Positions 8,763 through 17,941 of a stretch of DNA of 64,000 nt are shown in pieces. Source of the stretch: Terriglobus albidus (lineage in GTDB: Bacteria > Acidobacteriota > Terriglobia > Terriglobales > Acidobacteriaceae); the NCBI RefSeq assembly GCF_025685425.1, contig NZ_JAGTAS010000027.1:1-64000 (forward strand), in the 5' to 3' direction. Each line of letters starts with the position of its first letter. Position 1 is the first letter of the stretch. The notes under the pieces were generated by a model. It worked only from the letters and a program-made list of their open reading frames with translations, was not told where the DNA came from and made no database searches. Made by a program: the position numbers and the translations under genes.

Positions 8763-11408
8763 ATGGCCCGCATCCCCACGTCCACTTATCGTCTGCAGTT
8801 GCATGCAGGCTTCGACTTTGACCACGCGTCCGCCATTGCGGACTACCTGCACGATCTAGGTATCAGCCATATTTACTGTTCGCCGTATCTGCAGGCCGCC
8901 CCCGGGTCCATGCACGGCTACGACGTTGTCGATCACCAGACGGTGAACGAGGAGCTCGGAGGTATCGAGGGCCACGGACGCCTGCGCTGGCGTCTGGGCG
9001 AACTTGGCCTCGGGCAGATCCTCGACATCGTGCCAAACCACATGGCGCTTGGGCCGGGAAACCGGCTCTGGTGGGACGTGCTGGAGAATGGACCGGCGTC
9101 ACGCTACTCGACGTGGTTTGACGTCAATTGGCATCCGGATGAGGCCAAGCTGCAGAACAAGGTGCTGGTGCCGATCCTTGGCGACCAGTACGGCAAGGTC
9201 CTTAGCGATCGCCAGATTCAGGTTGCACGCCGGGGTGCGGGCTTTGTCGTGCTCTACATGAAGAACGAGTTTCCCGTGGCGCCGCGCTCGCTCTACGGCC
9301 TGTTGCTGCGCGCCGCGGAGTATGCACGTAGCGATACGCTGAGCTTTATCGCCGACTCGTTTGCCCGCTTGCCTGCACCGGAAGCCACTGACCGCAGTGT
9401 CGCCGTCAACCGTCACCGTGACAAAACGGTCATCTACGCTCTGCTTGAACGCCTATGCGCTGAAGACGGCAACATCTGCCGTTCGATCGATCAGGCCGTA
9501 GCGGATATGAACAACAACATCGATGCCCTGGACGATCTGCTGAACCAGCAGAACTATCGCCTTGCCTACTGGCGTACGGCCGATCAGGAGCTTGGTTACC
9601 GGCGCTTCTTCGATGTGAATACGCTCATCGGCCTGCGTGTCGAGCGCGAACATGTCTTTGAAGAGACCCATGCATTGATCCTGCAATGGTTGAAAGATGG
9701 CGTGCTCGATGGTGTTCGCGTCGATCATCCCGACGGCCTGCGCGATCCCGAGGGATACTTCCGGCGTTTGCGCGAACAGGCTCCCGGTGCGTGGATCATC
9801 GGCGAGAAGATTCTTGAGTCAGGTGAGTGGCTGCGGCAGGAGTGGCCCATTCACGGCACCAGCGGATATGACTTCCTGAATGTGTGTAATGGTTTGCTGG
9901 CGTACGGCCCCGGTCTAGAAGAGATGACCACCATCTACTCGGACTTCACGCATGAACCCGTCGACTTTGACGATGTGGCGCATGAGAAGAAGCACCATGT
10001 CACGCAGGAGGCGCTGGGATCGGACGTTAACAGATTGGCGGCGCTGTTCGTGGAGATCTGTGAGAACAATCGCGATCGCCGCGATACAACCCGCGCCGAG
10101 ATTCGCCGCGTCATTCGCGAGGTGGCAAGCTGCTTCCAGGTCTACCGCACCTATGTCGCTACCGATCGCGACACCATTACCGATGAAGACCGTTATCGCA
10201 TCTGGCAGGCCATTAACCAGGCCAAGCGTCGCCGTCCCGATCTTGACTCGGGTCTCTTCGATTTTGTCGGCGATGTTCTTACGCTGAAGGTGCGCGGCTT
10301 CCGCGAGAATGAGTTCGTCATGCGCTTTCAGCAATTCACCTCGCCGGTCATGGCCAAGGGCGTGGAAGATACAGCCTTCTATACCTATAACCGCATGATC
10401 GGATTGAACGAAGTCGGCGCGGACCCGGCGCACAACGGCTTCAGTGTGGAAGAGTTTCACAGCTACTGTACGACCATGCAGCAGACGCATCCGCAGACCA
10501 TGACGACGCTCTCTACGCACGATACAAAACGAGCTGACGATGTGCGTGCGCGTCTGGCGGTACTGACGGAGATTCCGGCGCGCTGGCGCGCCGCATTGAA
10601 CCGCTGGTCCCGCATGAATATTGATTTCCGCGGTGAGCGCTATCCCGACCGCAATACGGAGTACTTCCTCTATCAGACGATGATCGGTGCGTGGCCGATC
10701 GATAAGGAGCGTCTGACGGCCTACATGGACAAGGCCATGCGTGAGGCCAAGCAGCACACCACCTGGACGAACAATAACCGTGAGTACGAGGATGCACTGC
10801 ATCGCTTCATCGAACGGATTCTCGAGCATCAGCCTTTTCTGAGCGAGCTGGAGCAGATGGTGGAGCGTGTCCGCGAGGCCGGATGGATGAACTCGCTGAC
10901 GCAGACCTTGCTGAAGTACACGGCGCCGGGTGTGCCCGATCTCTATCAGGGAGGAGAGCTTTGGGACTACTCGCTGGTCGACCCCGACAATCGCCGGCCG
11001 GTGGATTACGATCTCCGCCGCCGTCTCCTGCAGGAGGCACAGTCGCTCTCTCCCGAAGAGATGATGGAGCGCAGTGAAGAAGGTCTGCCGAAACTTTGGC
11101 TGATTCACAAGTTGCTATGGCTGCGGAAGGAACACTCGGAGTGGTTCGGACCAACCGCGGCCTACACGCCGCTCGAGGTGCAGGGGCCCAAGGCAGCCCA
11201 TATCATCGCGTATCTGCGGAATCACAGTGTCATCACACTGGCTCCGCGATGGCGCATTAAGCTTGGGGATAGCTGGGCGGGCACAACGGTCGAGGTTCCC
11301 GAGGGCCGCTGGAAGAATGTACTGACCGGCGAGATCGAACATGGCGGACGGCAGAAGACCGCCAGCTTTCTGCAGCGCTTTCCTGTGGCGCTGCTGGTGC
11401 GGGAGTAG
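8763..11408 (+). CDS. treY: Malto-oligosyltrehalose synthase
   Basis: TreY converts the reducing-end alpha-1,4 linkage of malto-oligosaccharides or glycogen chains into alpha-1,1, producing maltooligosyl trehalose. At 881 residues it is of normal length. Family motifs are clear: STYRLQLHAGFDFDHA at the N-terminus, DIVPNHMA, the nucleophile region DGVRVDHPDGL, the acid/base region IIGEKILESGEWL and STHDTKRADDVRARL. It acts in the cytoplasm. The next gene, treZ, starts three bases after its stop, so the two are co-transcribed and probably translationally coupled. Confidence 0.95.
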   Translation: MARIPTSTYRLQLHAGFDFDHASAIADYLHDLGISHIYCSPYLQAAPGSMHGYDVVDHQTVNEELGGIEGHGRLRWRLGELGLGQILDIVPNHMALGPGNRLWWDVLENGPASRYSTWFDVNWHPDEAKLQNKVLVPILGDQYGKVLSDRQIQVARRGAGFVVLYMKNEFPVAPRSLYGLLLRAAEYARSDTLSFIADSFARLPAPEATDRSVAVNRHRDKTVIYALLERLCAEDGNICRSIDQAVADMNNNIDALDDLLNQQNYRLAYWRTADQELGYRRFFDVNTLIGLRVEREHVFEETHALILQWLKDGVLDGVRVDHPDGLRDPEGYFRRLREQAPGAWIIGEKILESGEWLRQEWPIHGTSGYDFLNVCNGLLAYGPGLEEMTTIYSDFTHEPVDFDDVAHEKKHHVTQEALGSDVNRLAALFVEICENNRDRRDTTRAEIRRVIREVASCFQVYRTYVATDRDTITDEDRYRIWQAINQAKRRRPDLDSGLFDFVGDVLTLKVRGFRENEFVMRFQQFTSPVMAKGVEDTAFYTYNRMIGLNEVGADPAHNGFSVEEFHSYCTTMQQTHPQTMTTLSTHDTKRADDVRARLAVLTEIPARWRAALNRWSRMNIDFRGERYPDRNTEYFLYQTMIGAWPIDKERLTAYMDKAMREAKQHTTWTNNNREYEDALHRFIERILEHQPFLSELEQMVERVREAGWMNSLTQTLLKYTAPGVPDLYQGGELWDYSLVDPDNRRPVDYDLRRRLLQEAQSLSPEEMMERSEEGLPKLWLIHKLLWLRKEHSEWFGPTAAYTPLEVQGPKAAHIIAYLRNHSVITLAPRWRIKLGDSWAGTTVEVPEGRWKNVLTGEIEHGGRQKTASFLQRFPVALLVRE

Positions 11409-11411
11409 AGC

Positions 11412-13157
11412 ATGCATCGATTTGAAGTCTGGGCACCGCGCGCCTCACGTGTCCGTCTGCACATTCATAACGAACTTCGCGAGATGCAGCCGCCGGCAAG
11501 TGTGGACGATCATGGCTGGTGGAGGCTGGACGTTTCCGATGCCGGTCCGGGAACCCGATATGGCTTTGCTGTGGGTAATGACGATCAGCCATGGCCTGAC
11601 CCGCGATCGTTGTGGCAGCCGGATGGCGTTCATGGCCTCTCCTGCGTTTATGATCACGCCGCCTTTGCGTGGACTGATAAGGGGTTCCAGGCGCCGCCAC
11701 TCTCAAGCGCCGTCATTTACGAGCTGCATATTGGCACCTTTACATCGGAGGGCACGCTGGACTCTGCAATCGCGCGGCTCGATTACCTGGTCGAGCTGGG
11801 TATTACCCATGTGGAGCTACTGCCTTTGGCTGCGTTCGCAGGCGCCTTTGGCTGGGGATATGACGGTGCAGCGCTGTATGCCGTGCATCAGCCATATGGT
11901 GGACCGGATGCGTTAAAGCGTTTCGTAGATGCGGCTCACGGCAAGGGCCTGGCCGTGCTGCTGGATGTGGTTTACAACCACTTCGGCCCGGTAGGGAATT
12001 ACACCGGAAAATTCGGTCCGTATCTGGTTGACACTCATCACACACCCTGGGGCGGCGCTGTGAACTTTGAGGAATGGGGCGCGGACCAGGTACGTCGCTT
12101 CTTCCTCGACAACGCGCTGATGTGGATGCGCGACTTCCATATGGATGGCTTACGTCTGGACGCCGTCCACGCGTTCGTCGACCGTTCTGCTATCCATGTT
12201 CTGGAACAGCTCGCGACTGAAGTTGAACATCTCAGCTCCGCGATCGGGCGGCAGCTCACGTTGATTGCCGAGAGTGACCTGAATGATCCCCGTGTCGTGA
12301 CTTCGCGCGAAGCAGGCGGTTACGGCATCGATGCGCAGTGGAGCGATGATTTTCACCATGCGCTGTTCACTGCGATTGCTCCACAAGAGACACGTGGTTA
12401 CTACGAAGACTTCGGTGGCCTGGCAAAGCTTGCCAAAGCGCTGGAAGAGACCTTCGTCTACGATGGCATCTACTCGCGTCATCGCAACCGTATCCACGGA
12501 CGACCCGCTGGTGCGCTGGACCGGCATCGTTTTGTGGGCTATATCCAGAACCACGATCAGGTAGGCAATCGCGCCCAGGGCGACCGGGTTGCAGCGATTG
12601 CCGGGATGGATCGTGCACGTGCCGCCGCAGCCCTGGTGTTGCTGGGACCGTTTGTGCCGATGCTCTTTCAGGGGGAGGAATGGGCTGCGTCCACACCCTT
12701 CCTTTACTTTGCCGACCATGAAGATCCTGGGATGGCCCAGGCGGTCAGCGAGGGCCGGCGGCGTGAGTTCTCGGCGTTTGGATGGAAGCCGGAAGATGTA
12801 CCCGATCCTGTCGAACGTGCGAGCTTCGAGCGCAGCCGCCTCCGTTGGGAAGAGACGGAGATTGGGGAACATGCACAGATGCTTGCCTGGTACCGGGATC
12901 TGATCCGGTTACGGCGATCCCTGCCGGAACTCGAGGATGGTGCGCCGGGAGCCTGCCGCGTCGAGTTCGATGACCAACAAGGATGGCTCATGATGCATCG
13001 GGGAAAGGTTACGGTAGCGGTGAATCTGGGTGATCAACAGGTGCGTCTTCCAGCCCCATTGGTTACCGAACAGATTCTCTCGTCCGGCACATGTATCCTC
13101 CAGGGCGGTACACTAACGCTGCACGATGGGGCAACGGCCGTTCTGCGGCGCGATTAG
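11412..13157 (+). CDS. treZ: Malto-oligosyltrehalose trehalohydrolase
   Basis: TreZ releases free trehalose from the TreY product. The 581-residue protein starts with an E-set/CBM48-like domain (FEVWAPRASRVRLHI) followed by a GH13 barrel: DVVYNHFGP, the nucleophile region DGLRLDAVHAFVD, the acid/base region LIAESDLNDPR and QNHDQVGNRAQGDR. It directly follows treY. No debranching enzyme (treX/glgX) is in the window, which the full glycogen-to-trehalose route normally also uses. The TAG stop codon is supplied by the first three bases of repeat copy 3. Confidence 0.95.
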   Translation: MHRFEVWAPRASRVRLHIHNELREMQPPASVDDHGWWRLDVSDAGPGTRYGFAVGNDDQPWPDPRSLWQPDGVHGLSCVYDHAAFAWTDKGFQAPPLSSAVIYELHIGTFTSEGTLDSAIARLDYLVELGITHVELLPLAAFAGAFGWGYDGAALYAVHQPYGGPDALKRFVDAAHGKGLAVLLDVVYNHFGPVGNYTGKFGPYLVDTHHTPWGGAVNFEEWGADQVRRFFLDNALMWMRDFHMDGLRLDAVHAFVDRSAIHVLEQLATEVEHLSSAIGRQLTLIAESDLNDPRVVTSREAGGYGIDAQWSDDFHHALFTAIAPQETRGYYEDFGGLAKLAKALEETFVYDGIYSRHRNRIHGRPAGALDRHRFVGYIQNHDQVGNRAQGDRVAAIAGMDRARAAAALVLLGPFVPMLFQGEEWAASTPFLYFADHEDPGMAQAVSEGRRREFSAFGWKPEDVPDPVERASFERSRLRWEETEIGEHAQMLAWYRDLIRLRRSLPELEDGAPGACRVEFDDQQGWLMMHRGKVTVAVNLGDQQVRLPAPLVTEQILSSGTCILQGGTLTLHDGATAVLRRD

Positions 13158-13272
13158 AGCATTTTCCCTGTGGGTGTGGTATAGGGCTTCCGCATCTGAT
13201 GGGCGTTTTCCGCAACGAAAACACCCCTGCGTGTCCCTTCCGGGATATCCAGCAACAGGAAAACACTCTTAG
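13155..13272. repeat. Inverted-repeat element, copy 3
   Basis: Same family and orientation as the element at 1650, more diverged (right terminus AACACTCTTA). It starts exactly at the treZ stop codon. Together with the following 160 bases it fills the gap to the next gene. Confidence 0.8.
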
Positions 13273-13434
13273 ACGAGCGCTTCCCCGGAGGTTTCAGCGT
13301 AATTTCCCCAGAAATTTCGTGAAACTTCGGCGACGGTTCGACCGTAATCCCTGCAGACTCCCCAACTGCAGTGCGGCACGCAGGATTTTTTGTGCGAAAT
13401 AGCCGACTCTGCGTGGATCGTCGAGGATTTGGCT

Positions 13435-14658
13435 ATGTTCGCAATCAAGAGAGATTTTCTGGCGACCCTGTTCACCGCGACCGCGGTGGTGATGACCGTT
13501 TCGCCCTGCGCTGTCGCGCAGAATGCATCGGCGCTCGGCACCGTAAAGAGTGTCGATGGCAAGACGGTGACGGTGGCGACAGACAAGGGAGCAACGGTGA
13601 CCGTAACCCTTGGTGACACCACCAAGGTGGTGCAGCTTGCTCCTGGAAGCACTGATCTGAAGACCGCCCAGCCGGCCGCAGTTTCGGATATCGCTACCGG
13701 AGATCGCGTGCTTGCCAGCGGCCCTGGTGATGCTTCCGCGATCACAGCTGTTCGTGTGGTTCTCATGAAGTCTGGCGATATCGCCCAGCGCAATGCGGCG
13801 ACCCAGGCGGACTGGGCTCGCCGTGGATCGGGTGGCCTGGTCAACGCGGTGAACGGCAGCTCTATCTCCATCAAGCAGGGCCAGAAGGTTGTCGAGATCA
13901 CAACGACACCGAAGACCATCTTCCGCCGGTACGCGGCCGATTCGGTGAAGTTCGAAGACGCCAAACCCGGCACGCTGGCTGACATCAGGCCAGGCGATCA
14001 GCTTCGCGTACGTGGCGAGAAGAACGAAGACGGCACCACGATTGCAGCCGATGAGGTCGTGAGCGGGGCCTTCCGCAACCTGGCGGGCACGGTGACCAGC
14101 GTGGATGCAGCCGGCGGCAAGATTGTTCTGAAAGATCTCGCCAGCAAGAAGAACGTCACGGTTATGGTGACCTCAAATTCGGATTTCCGGGCATTGCCAC
14201 CACAGATGGCGGCAATGCTTGCAGCGCGTGCTCGTGGAGCGCAGCCCGGTGCTCCGGGTGGCGGCGCCGGTGCAAATGGCGGAGGAGCTCCTGCTGGTGC
14301 ACCTCAAGGTGGTGGTGCTCCGCAGGGAGTGGGGCGGCCGGCGGGCGGTGGTGAAGGCGCCAGCGGTATGGGCCCTGGTGGTGCAGGTGGTGGACGTGGT
14401 TTTGGTGGGCCGGGTGGTGGTGGACCTCGTGGCGACCTGGCATCGATGTTGTCGCGTCTTCCAACGGGTGAGCTGGCAACGGTGAAGAACGGCGATGCAC
14501 TGATGATCGTCGGCACCGGCGCAGCGAATGCGGACACCGTTACGGCGGTGACCATGTTGAGCGGAGTTGAGCCGATCCTTGCCGCGCCGAACGGAGCCAG
14601 TTCCATGAACCTGGCGCCGTGGAGCATGGGCGGCGGAGCAGGCGGGGACGCGCAGTAA
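13435..14658 (+). CDS. Secreted DUF5666 domain protein with a Gly/Pro-rich region
   Basis: A 407-residue exported protein. A signal peptide ends near VSPCAVAQ. Three beta-rich OB-like repeats of DUF5666 type follow (for example GTVKSVDGKTVTV, GGLVNAVNGSSISI and GTVTSVDAAGGKIVL, each with a ...GDRV/GDQLRV segment). After about residue 260 there is a long Gly/Ala/Pro-rich low-complexity tract, then a last short domain. DUF5666 function is unknown. ATG at 13435 has GAGGA about 8 bases upstream. It lies about 70 bases before an Oar-like receptor that also carries a Gly-rich tract, so a shared cell-surface role is plausible (inference). Confidence 0.75.
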   Translation: MFAIKRDFLATLFTATAVVMTVSPCAVAQNASALGTVKSVDGKTVTVATDKGATVTVTLGDTTKVVQLAPGSTDLKTAQPAAVSDIATGDRVLASGPGDASAITAVRVVLMKSGDIAQRNAATQADWARRGSGGLVNAVNGSSISIKQGQKVVEITTTPKTIFRRYAADSVKFEDAKPGTLADIRPGDQLRVRGEKNEDGTTIAADEVVSGAFRNLAGTVTSVDAAGGKIVLKDLASKKNVTVMVTSNSDFRALPPQMAAMLAARARGAQPGAPGGGAGANGGGAPAGAPQGGGAPQGVGRPAGGGEGASGMGPGGAGGGRGFGGPGGGGPRGDLASMLSRLPTGELATVKNGDALMIVGTGAANADTVTAVTMLSGVEPILAAPNGASSMNLAPWSMGGGAGGDAQ

Positions 14659-14726
14659 GTAGAAAAGCAAACGAACGTAGTACGAACTGTTTTTGAGTGG
14701 GGCACTTGTCGTGCCTGGGAGCTGAG

Positions 14727-17624
14727 ATGAAACGCTCATGGTGGAAGTGTGTCTGGCTGCTGGTGGTTCTGGCAGTGAGTGTCGCCGGTCAGGCGCAGCA
14801 GACGGGAACAATTCGCGGTCTGGTGACCGATCCCGATGCGGCGGTGGTGCCTGGAGCGACGATTACCGCGACAGCGGCTAACGGAAGGGCTTTGACTGCA
14901 CAGAGCAAGGGAGACGGCAGCTACTCCATCTCGAATGTGCCGGCAGGCAGCTACTCGATCACGGTGACGATGACGGGCTTCGGTTCATTTGTCCGTCAAG
15001 GCGTGCGCGTCGCTGCGGGGCAGTCGCTCAATCTGGATGTCAAACTGGCGATTGCCGAAGCGAACGCCGAAGTGAACGTCACCACGCAGACCAACCAGGT
15101 CAGCGTGGACTCCGACTCGAATGCCAGCGCTACAGTCATCAAGGACAAGGATCTGGACGCGCTCTCTGATGATCCGGATGAGCTGCAGAACCAGCTCTCC
15201 GCCCTTGCCGGACCTTCGGCGGGCCCGAACGGCGGCCAGATCTACATCGACGGCTTCACCGGTGGCACGCTGCCTCCGAAGTCGTCTATCCGTGAGATCC
15301 GCGTCAATCAGAACCCCTTCTCCGCGCAGTATGAAAAGCTGGGTTTCGGCCGTGTTGAGATCCTTACCAAGCCGGGTACGGACAAGTTCCGCGGCAACAT
15401 CAACGTGCAGGGCAATCAGAAGTGGCTGAACACCAGCAGCCCGTTCGTGAAGAACCAGCCGGACTATCACACCTTCTTTCTTCTGGGTAGCCTGAGCGGC
15501 CCGCTGACCAAGACCTCCTCGTTCAATGTCAGCGGCAGCAATCGCGATATCGAAGACAACAACATCATCGCCAATAACGTGCAGATCTATGCCACGAATC
15601 TGAATGATCTCTCGACGATCTGCGCCCCGGGGACTTCAGGCTGCCTTACTGGTAATTACTCCGGCAGCGCGATTAACCATCCGCAGAAGCGCTGGCAGAT
15701 CAGTCCGCGCCTCGACTTTGCGCTGTCAGATAAGAACACGCTGACCTTCCGTTACGAGCACGAGCAGGGGAATAACAAGAACAACAACATCGGAACGTTC
15801 GTCCTGCCCACACGCGGGCAGAATTCGACCAACCAGGAAGATACGATCCAGATCAGCGACTCGCAGATCATCAGCCCCAAGGTGGTGAATGAAACCCGCT
15901 TTGAGTGGCAGCGTTCGAATTCGACTGCGATGGCCTTGAATCCGAATCTTCCGGGTCTTAATGTCTCGGGTGGCATGAGCACCGGCGGTTCGACCAGCGG
16001 TAACTCGAATGTGACCGATACCCACTTCGAGCTGCAGAACTACACCTCCATCGCACTCCAGAAACACTTCGTGCGATTCGGCGGGCGGCTGCGCACCACC
16101 GACGAGAGCGCCTACTCGACGGCGAACCAGAACGGTACGTTCACCTACGCCACCATCGATGACTACTCGAAGGGTCATGTCAACCAGTACGCCATCTCAA
16201 CGATCAATAAGGCGACGGTATCGTCGCGTGTGACAGACGTTGGCCTTTATCTGGAAGACGATTGGAAGATCCGTCCCAACCTGACGCTCAGCGCGGGCAT
16301 GCGTCTCGAGACACAGAATCAGATCGATTCGAATCACGACATCGCTCCGCGTGTCGCGCTCGCCTGGGGTATCCCGAATAAGCACGGCTCCCCGAAGACA
16401 GTAGTACGCCTCGGGTACGGTATCTTCTATGACCGTTTCGATTTGACACAGGTGATGAACGTGGTTCGCCAGAACGGTACCAATGTTCAGACCACAACGT
16501 TCAGCGCCGCACCAGGCGGATTTCTCGATTGCGGTCCAAGCAACCCGCAAGCTTGCTCCGGGGGTGGCGGCACGCCCGGGAAGAATACGATCTACAGCAT
16601 CGGAGATACTCGCTCGGCCTACATTATGCAGTTCGCCGGCGGTGTCGACCAGCAGGTAGGCAAGGCCTCCATCTCGGTCAACTATCTCAACTCACGTGGC
16701 GTGCACCAGTACCTGAACCGTGCTTTTGCTAACACCAGCGCCGGGACAATCAACTATCGCTACGATTCGGGTGGTGTCTTCAACCAGAATCAGATATTTG
16801 TAAATGGCAACATGCGGCTGAGCAATACCGTCTCTCTCTTCGGCTTCTACTCGCTGAACTTCGTGAACGGCAATGCCTCAGGCGCCACCTTTATCCCATC
16901 ACGAGCGACGGACACGAAAGCCGACTACGGCCGCACTCAGTTCGACGTGCGCAACCGCATGCTGATGGCCGGTAACATTAATTTCAAGCACGGCTTCTCT
17001 GCCAGCCCATTCATGATGGCGAGTTCGGGTACGCCGTACAACGTTTTAGCCGGCAGAGATCTGAACGGAGACTCGGTTTATAACGACCGTCCCGCATGGG
17101 CCAACGCCGGTAGCGCCAACCTCGCCGGCGCATGCACGGCTGCCGCTGCTCTTCAGATCGGGCAGAAATCAAATGCCTGGTACAGCGTAGACCAGAGCGG
17201 AAATTACACCCAGATTCCCATCAACAACTGCACAGGTCCGGCTTCGCTGAACTTCAACCTGCGTTTGAACAAGGTCTTCGGCTTTGGTGAGAAGACCGGC
17301 GCTGCCGCTGGTCCCAACGGTGGGCGCCGTCAGCAGGGCGGCATGATGCCTCCTCCGGGAGGCGGTGGCGGCCGTGATCGGGGTGGTCCGGGAGGTCCGG
17401 GTGGACCGTTCGGCGGCGCCAGCTCCGGTCATAAGTACACCGTCAACTTCGCCGTTCAGGCGAACAACCTCCTGAACGTGGTGAACTACGGACCTCCGGT
17501 CGGTACGGTGAGCTCTCCGCAGTTCGGCCGCTCGAACGCCATCGGTGGCGGCGGCTTCATGGGTCCCGGTGGTTCCAGCAACGCAGTACGCCGCATCACC
17601 CTGCAGATGGGCTTCAACTTCTAA
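14727..17624 (+). CDS. Oar-like TonB-dependent receptor with carboxypeptidase-regulatory-like domain
   Basis: An outer-membrane protein of about 965 residues. Order: signal peptide (to about AGQAQQ), carboxypeptidase-regulatory-like beta-sandwich (GTIRGLVTDPDAAVVPGATI), plug-like region (DGFTGGTLPPKSSIREIRV ... RVEILTKPGTD), then a long beta barrel ending in the aromatic FNF expected for BAM-dependent insertion. A Gly/Pro/Arg-rich insert (about 885-920) sits before the last strands. Such receptors are abundant in Acidobacteriota; the cargo is not known, with peptides or glycans being candidates. ATG at 14727 follows GGGAG and is preferred to the GTG at 14697. Confidence 0.85.
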   Translation: MKRSWWKCVWLLVVLAVSVAGQAQQTGTIRGLVTDPDAAVVPGATITATAANGRALTAQSKGDGSYSISNVPAGSYSITVTMTGFGSFVRQGVRVAAGQSLNLDVKLAIAEANAEVNVTTQTNQVSVDSDSNASATVIKDKDLDALSDDPDELQNQLSALAGPSAGPNGGQIYIDGFTGGTLPPKSSIREIRVNQNPFSAQYEKLGFGRVEILTKPGTDKFRGNINVQGNQKWLNTSSPFVKNQPDYHTFFLLGSLSGPLTKTSSFNVSGSNRDIEDNNIIANNVQIYATNLNDLSTICAPGTSGCLTGNYSGSAINHPQKRWQISPRLDFALSDKNTLTFRYEHEQGNNKNNNIGTFVLPTRGQNSTNQEDTIQISDSQIISPKVVNETRFEWQRSNSTAMALNPNLPGLNVSGGMSTGGSTSGNSNVTDTHFELQNYTSIALQKHFVRFGGRLRTTDESAYSTANQNGTFTYATIDDYSKGHVNQYAISTINKATVSSRVTDVGLYLEDDWKIRPNLTLSAGMRLETQNQIDSNHDIAPRVALAWGIPNKHGSPKTVVRLGYGIFYDRFDLTQVMNVVRQNGTNVQTTTFSAAPGGFLDCGPSNPQACSGGGGTPGKNTIYSIGDTRSAYIMQFAGGVDQQVGKASISVNYLNSRGVHQYLNRAFANTSAGTINYRYDSGGVFNQNQIFVNGNMRLSNTVSLFGFYSLNFVNGNASGATFIPSRATDTKADYGRTQFDVRNRMLMAGNINFKHGFSASPFMMASSGTPYNVLAGRDLNGDSVYNDRPAWANAGSANLAGACTAAAALQIGQKSNAWYSVDQSGNYTQIPINNCTGPASLNFNLRLNKVFGFGEKTGAAAGPNGGRRQQGGMMPPPGGGGGRDRGGPGGPGGPFGGASSGHKYTVNFAVQANNLLNVVNYGPPVGTVSSPQFGRSNAIGGGGFMGPGGSSNAVRRITLQMGFNF

Positions 17625-17640
17625 ACGCAATCTAAATGGA

Positions 17641-17675
17641 GAAAGGCGCGGCTATCAGCCGCGCCTTTCTGTTTG
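17641..17675 (+). terminator. Rho-independent terminator after the Oar-like receptor gene
   Basis: A perfect 13-bp stem, GAAAGGCGCGGCT with its reverse complement, encloses a three-base loop (ATC) and is followed by a T-rich run. It starts 16 bases after the receptor stop codon. Confidence 0.9.
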
Positions 17676-17721
17676 TTGTGAGATGCATAATTTGGCGGAG
17701 TATCGAGCGGAGCTCGATCCT

Positions 17722-17869
17722 GGTGGGAGCCGTGGGCTTTTAGCCCACGGTTTACTAGATACAAGAGAAAGTTGGGCTTCAGCCCTGGGCCTTTGTCTTC
17801 GGAAAAGCCCAGGGCTAAAGCCCAATGTTTATGCATTTAATCAGCGGGCTGAAGCCCGCTGCTCCCACC
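17722..17869. repeat. Composite palindromic intergenic repeat (GGTGGGAGC family), full copy
   Basis: Nested hairpins in order: GGTGGGAGC, GTGGGCTTTTAGCCCAC, GGGCTTCAGCCCTGGGCC, the inverted CCCAGGGCTAAAGCCC, CGGGCTGAAGCCCG and GCTCCCACC. The outer and middle blocks are inverted repeats, so the whole can fold into a branched structure. It fills most of the gap between the terminator and the aldehyde dehydrogenase gene. Confidence 0.8.
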
Positions 17870-17941
17870 GAATACGGGCCAGGGATAGAGCGACTAGGCG
17901 ATTCTGGCTCTTAACGTTAGTGGGACTCGTTTGATGATCTA

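Noticed and set aside
9915-11108. Long open frame antisense to treY (397 codons)
   Set aside because: Shadow of a gene with all catalytic motifs; no ribosome site or recognisable protein.
17722-17869. Repeat blocks as a CRISPR array
   Set aside because: The units are nested palindromes in one cluster, not evenly spaced direct repeats with unique spacers, and no cas genes are present.
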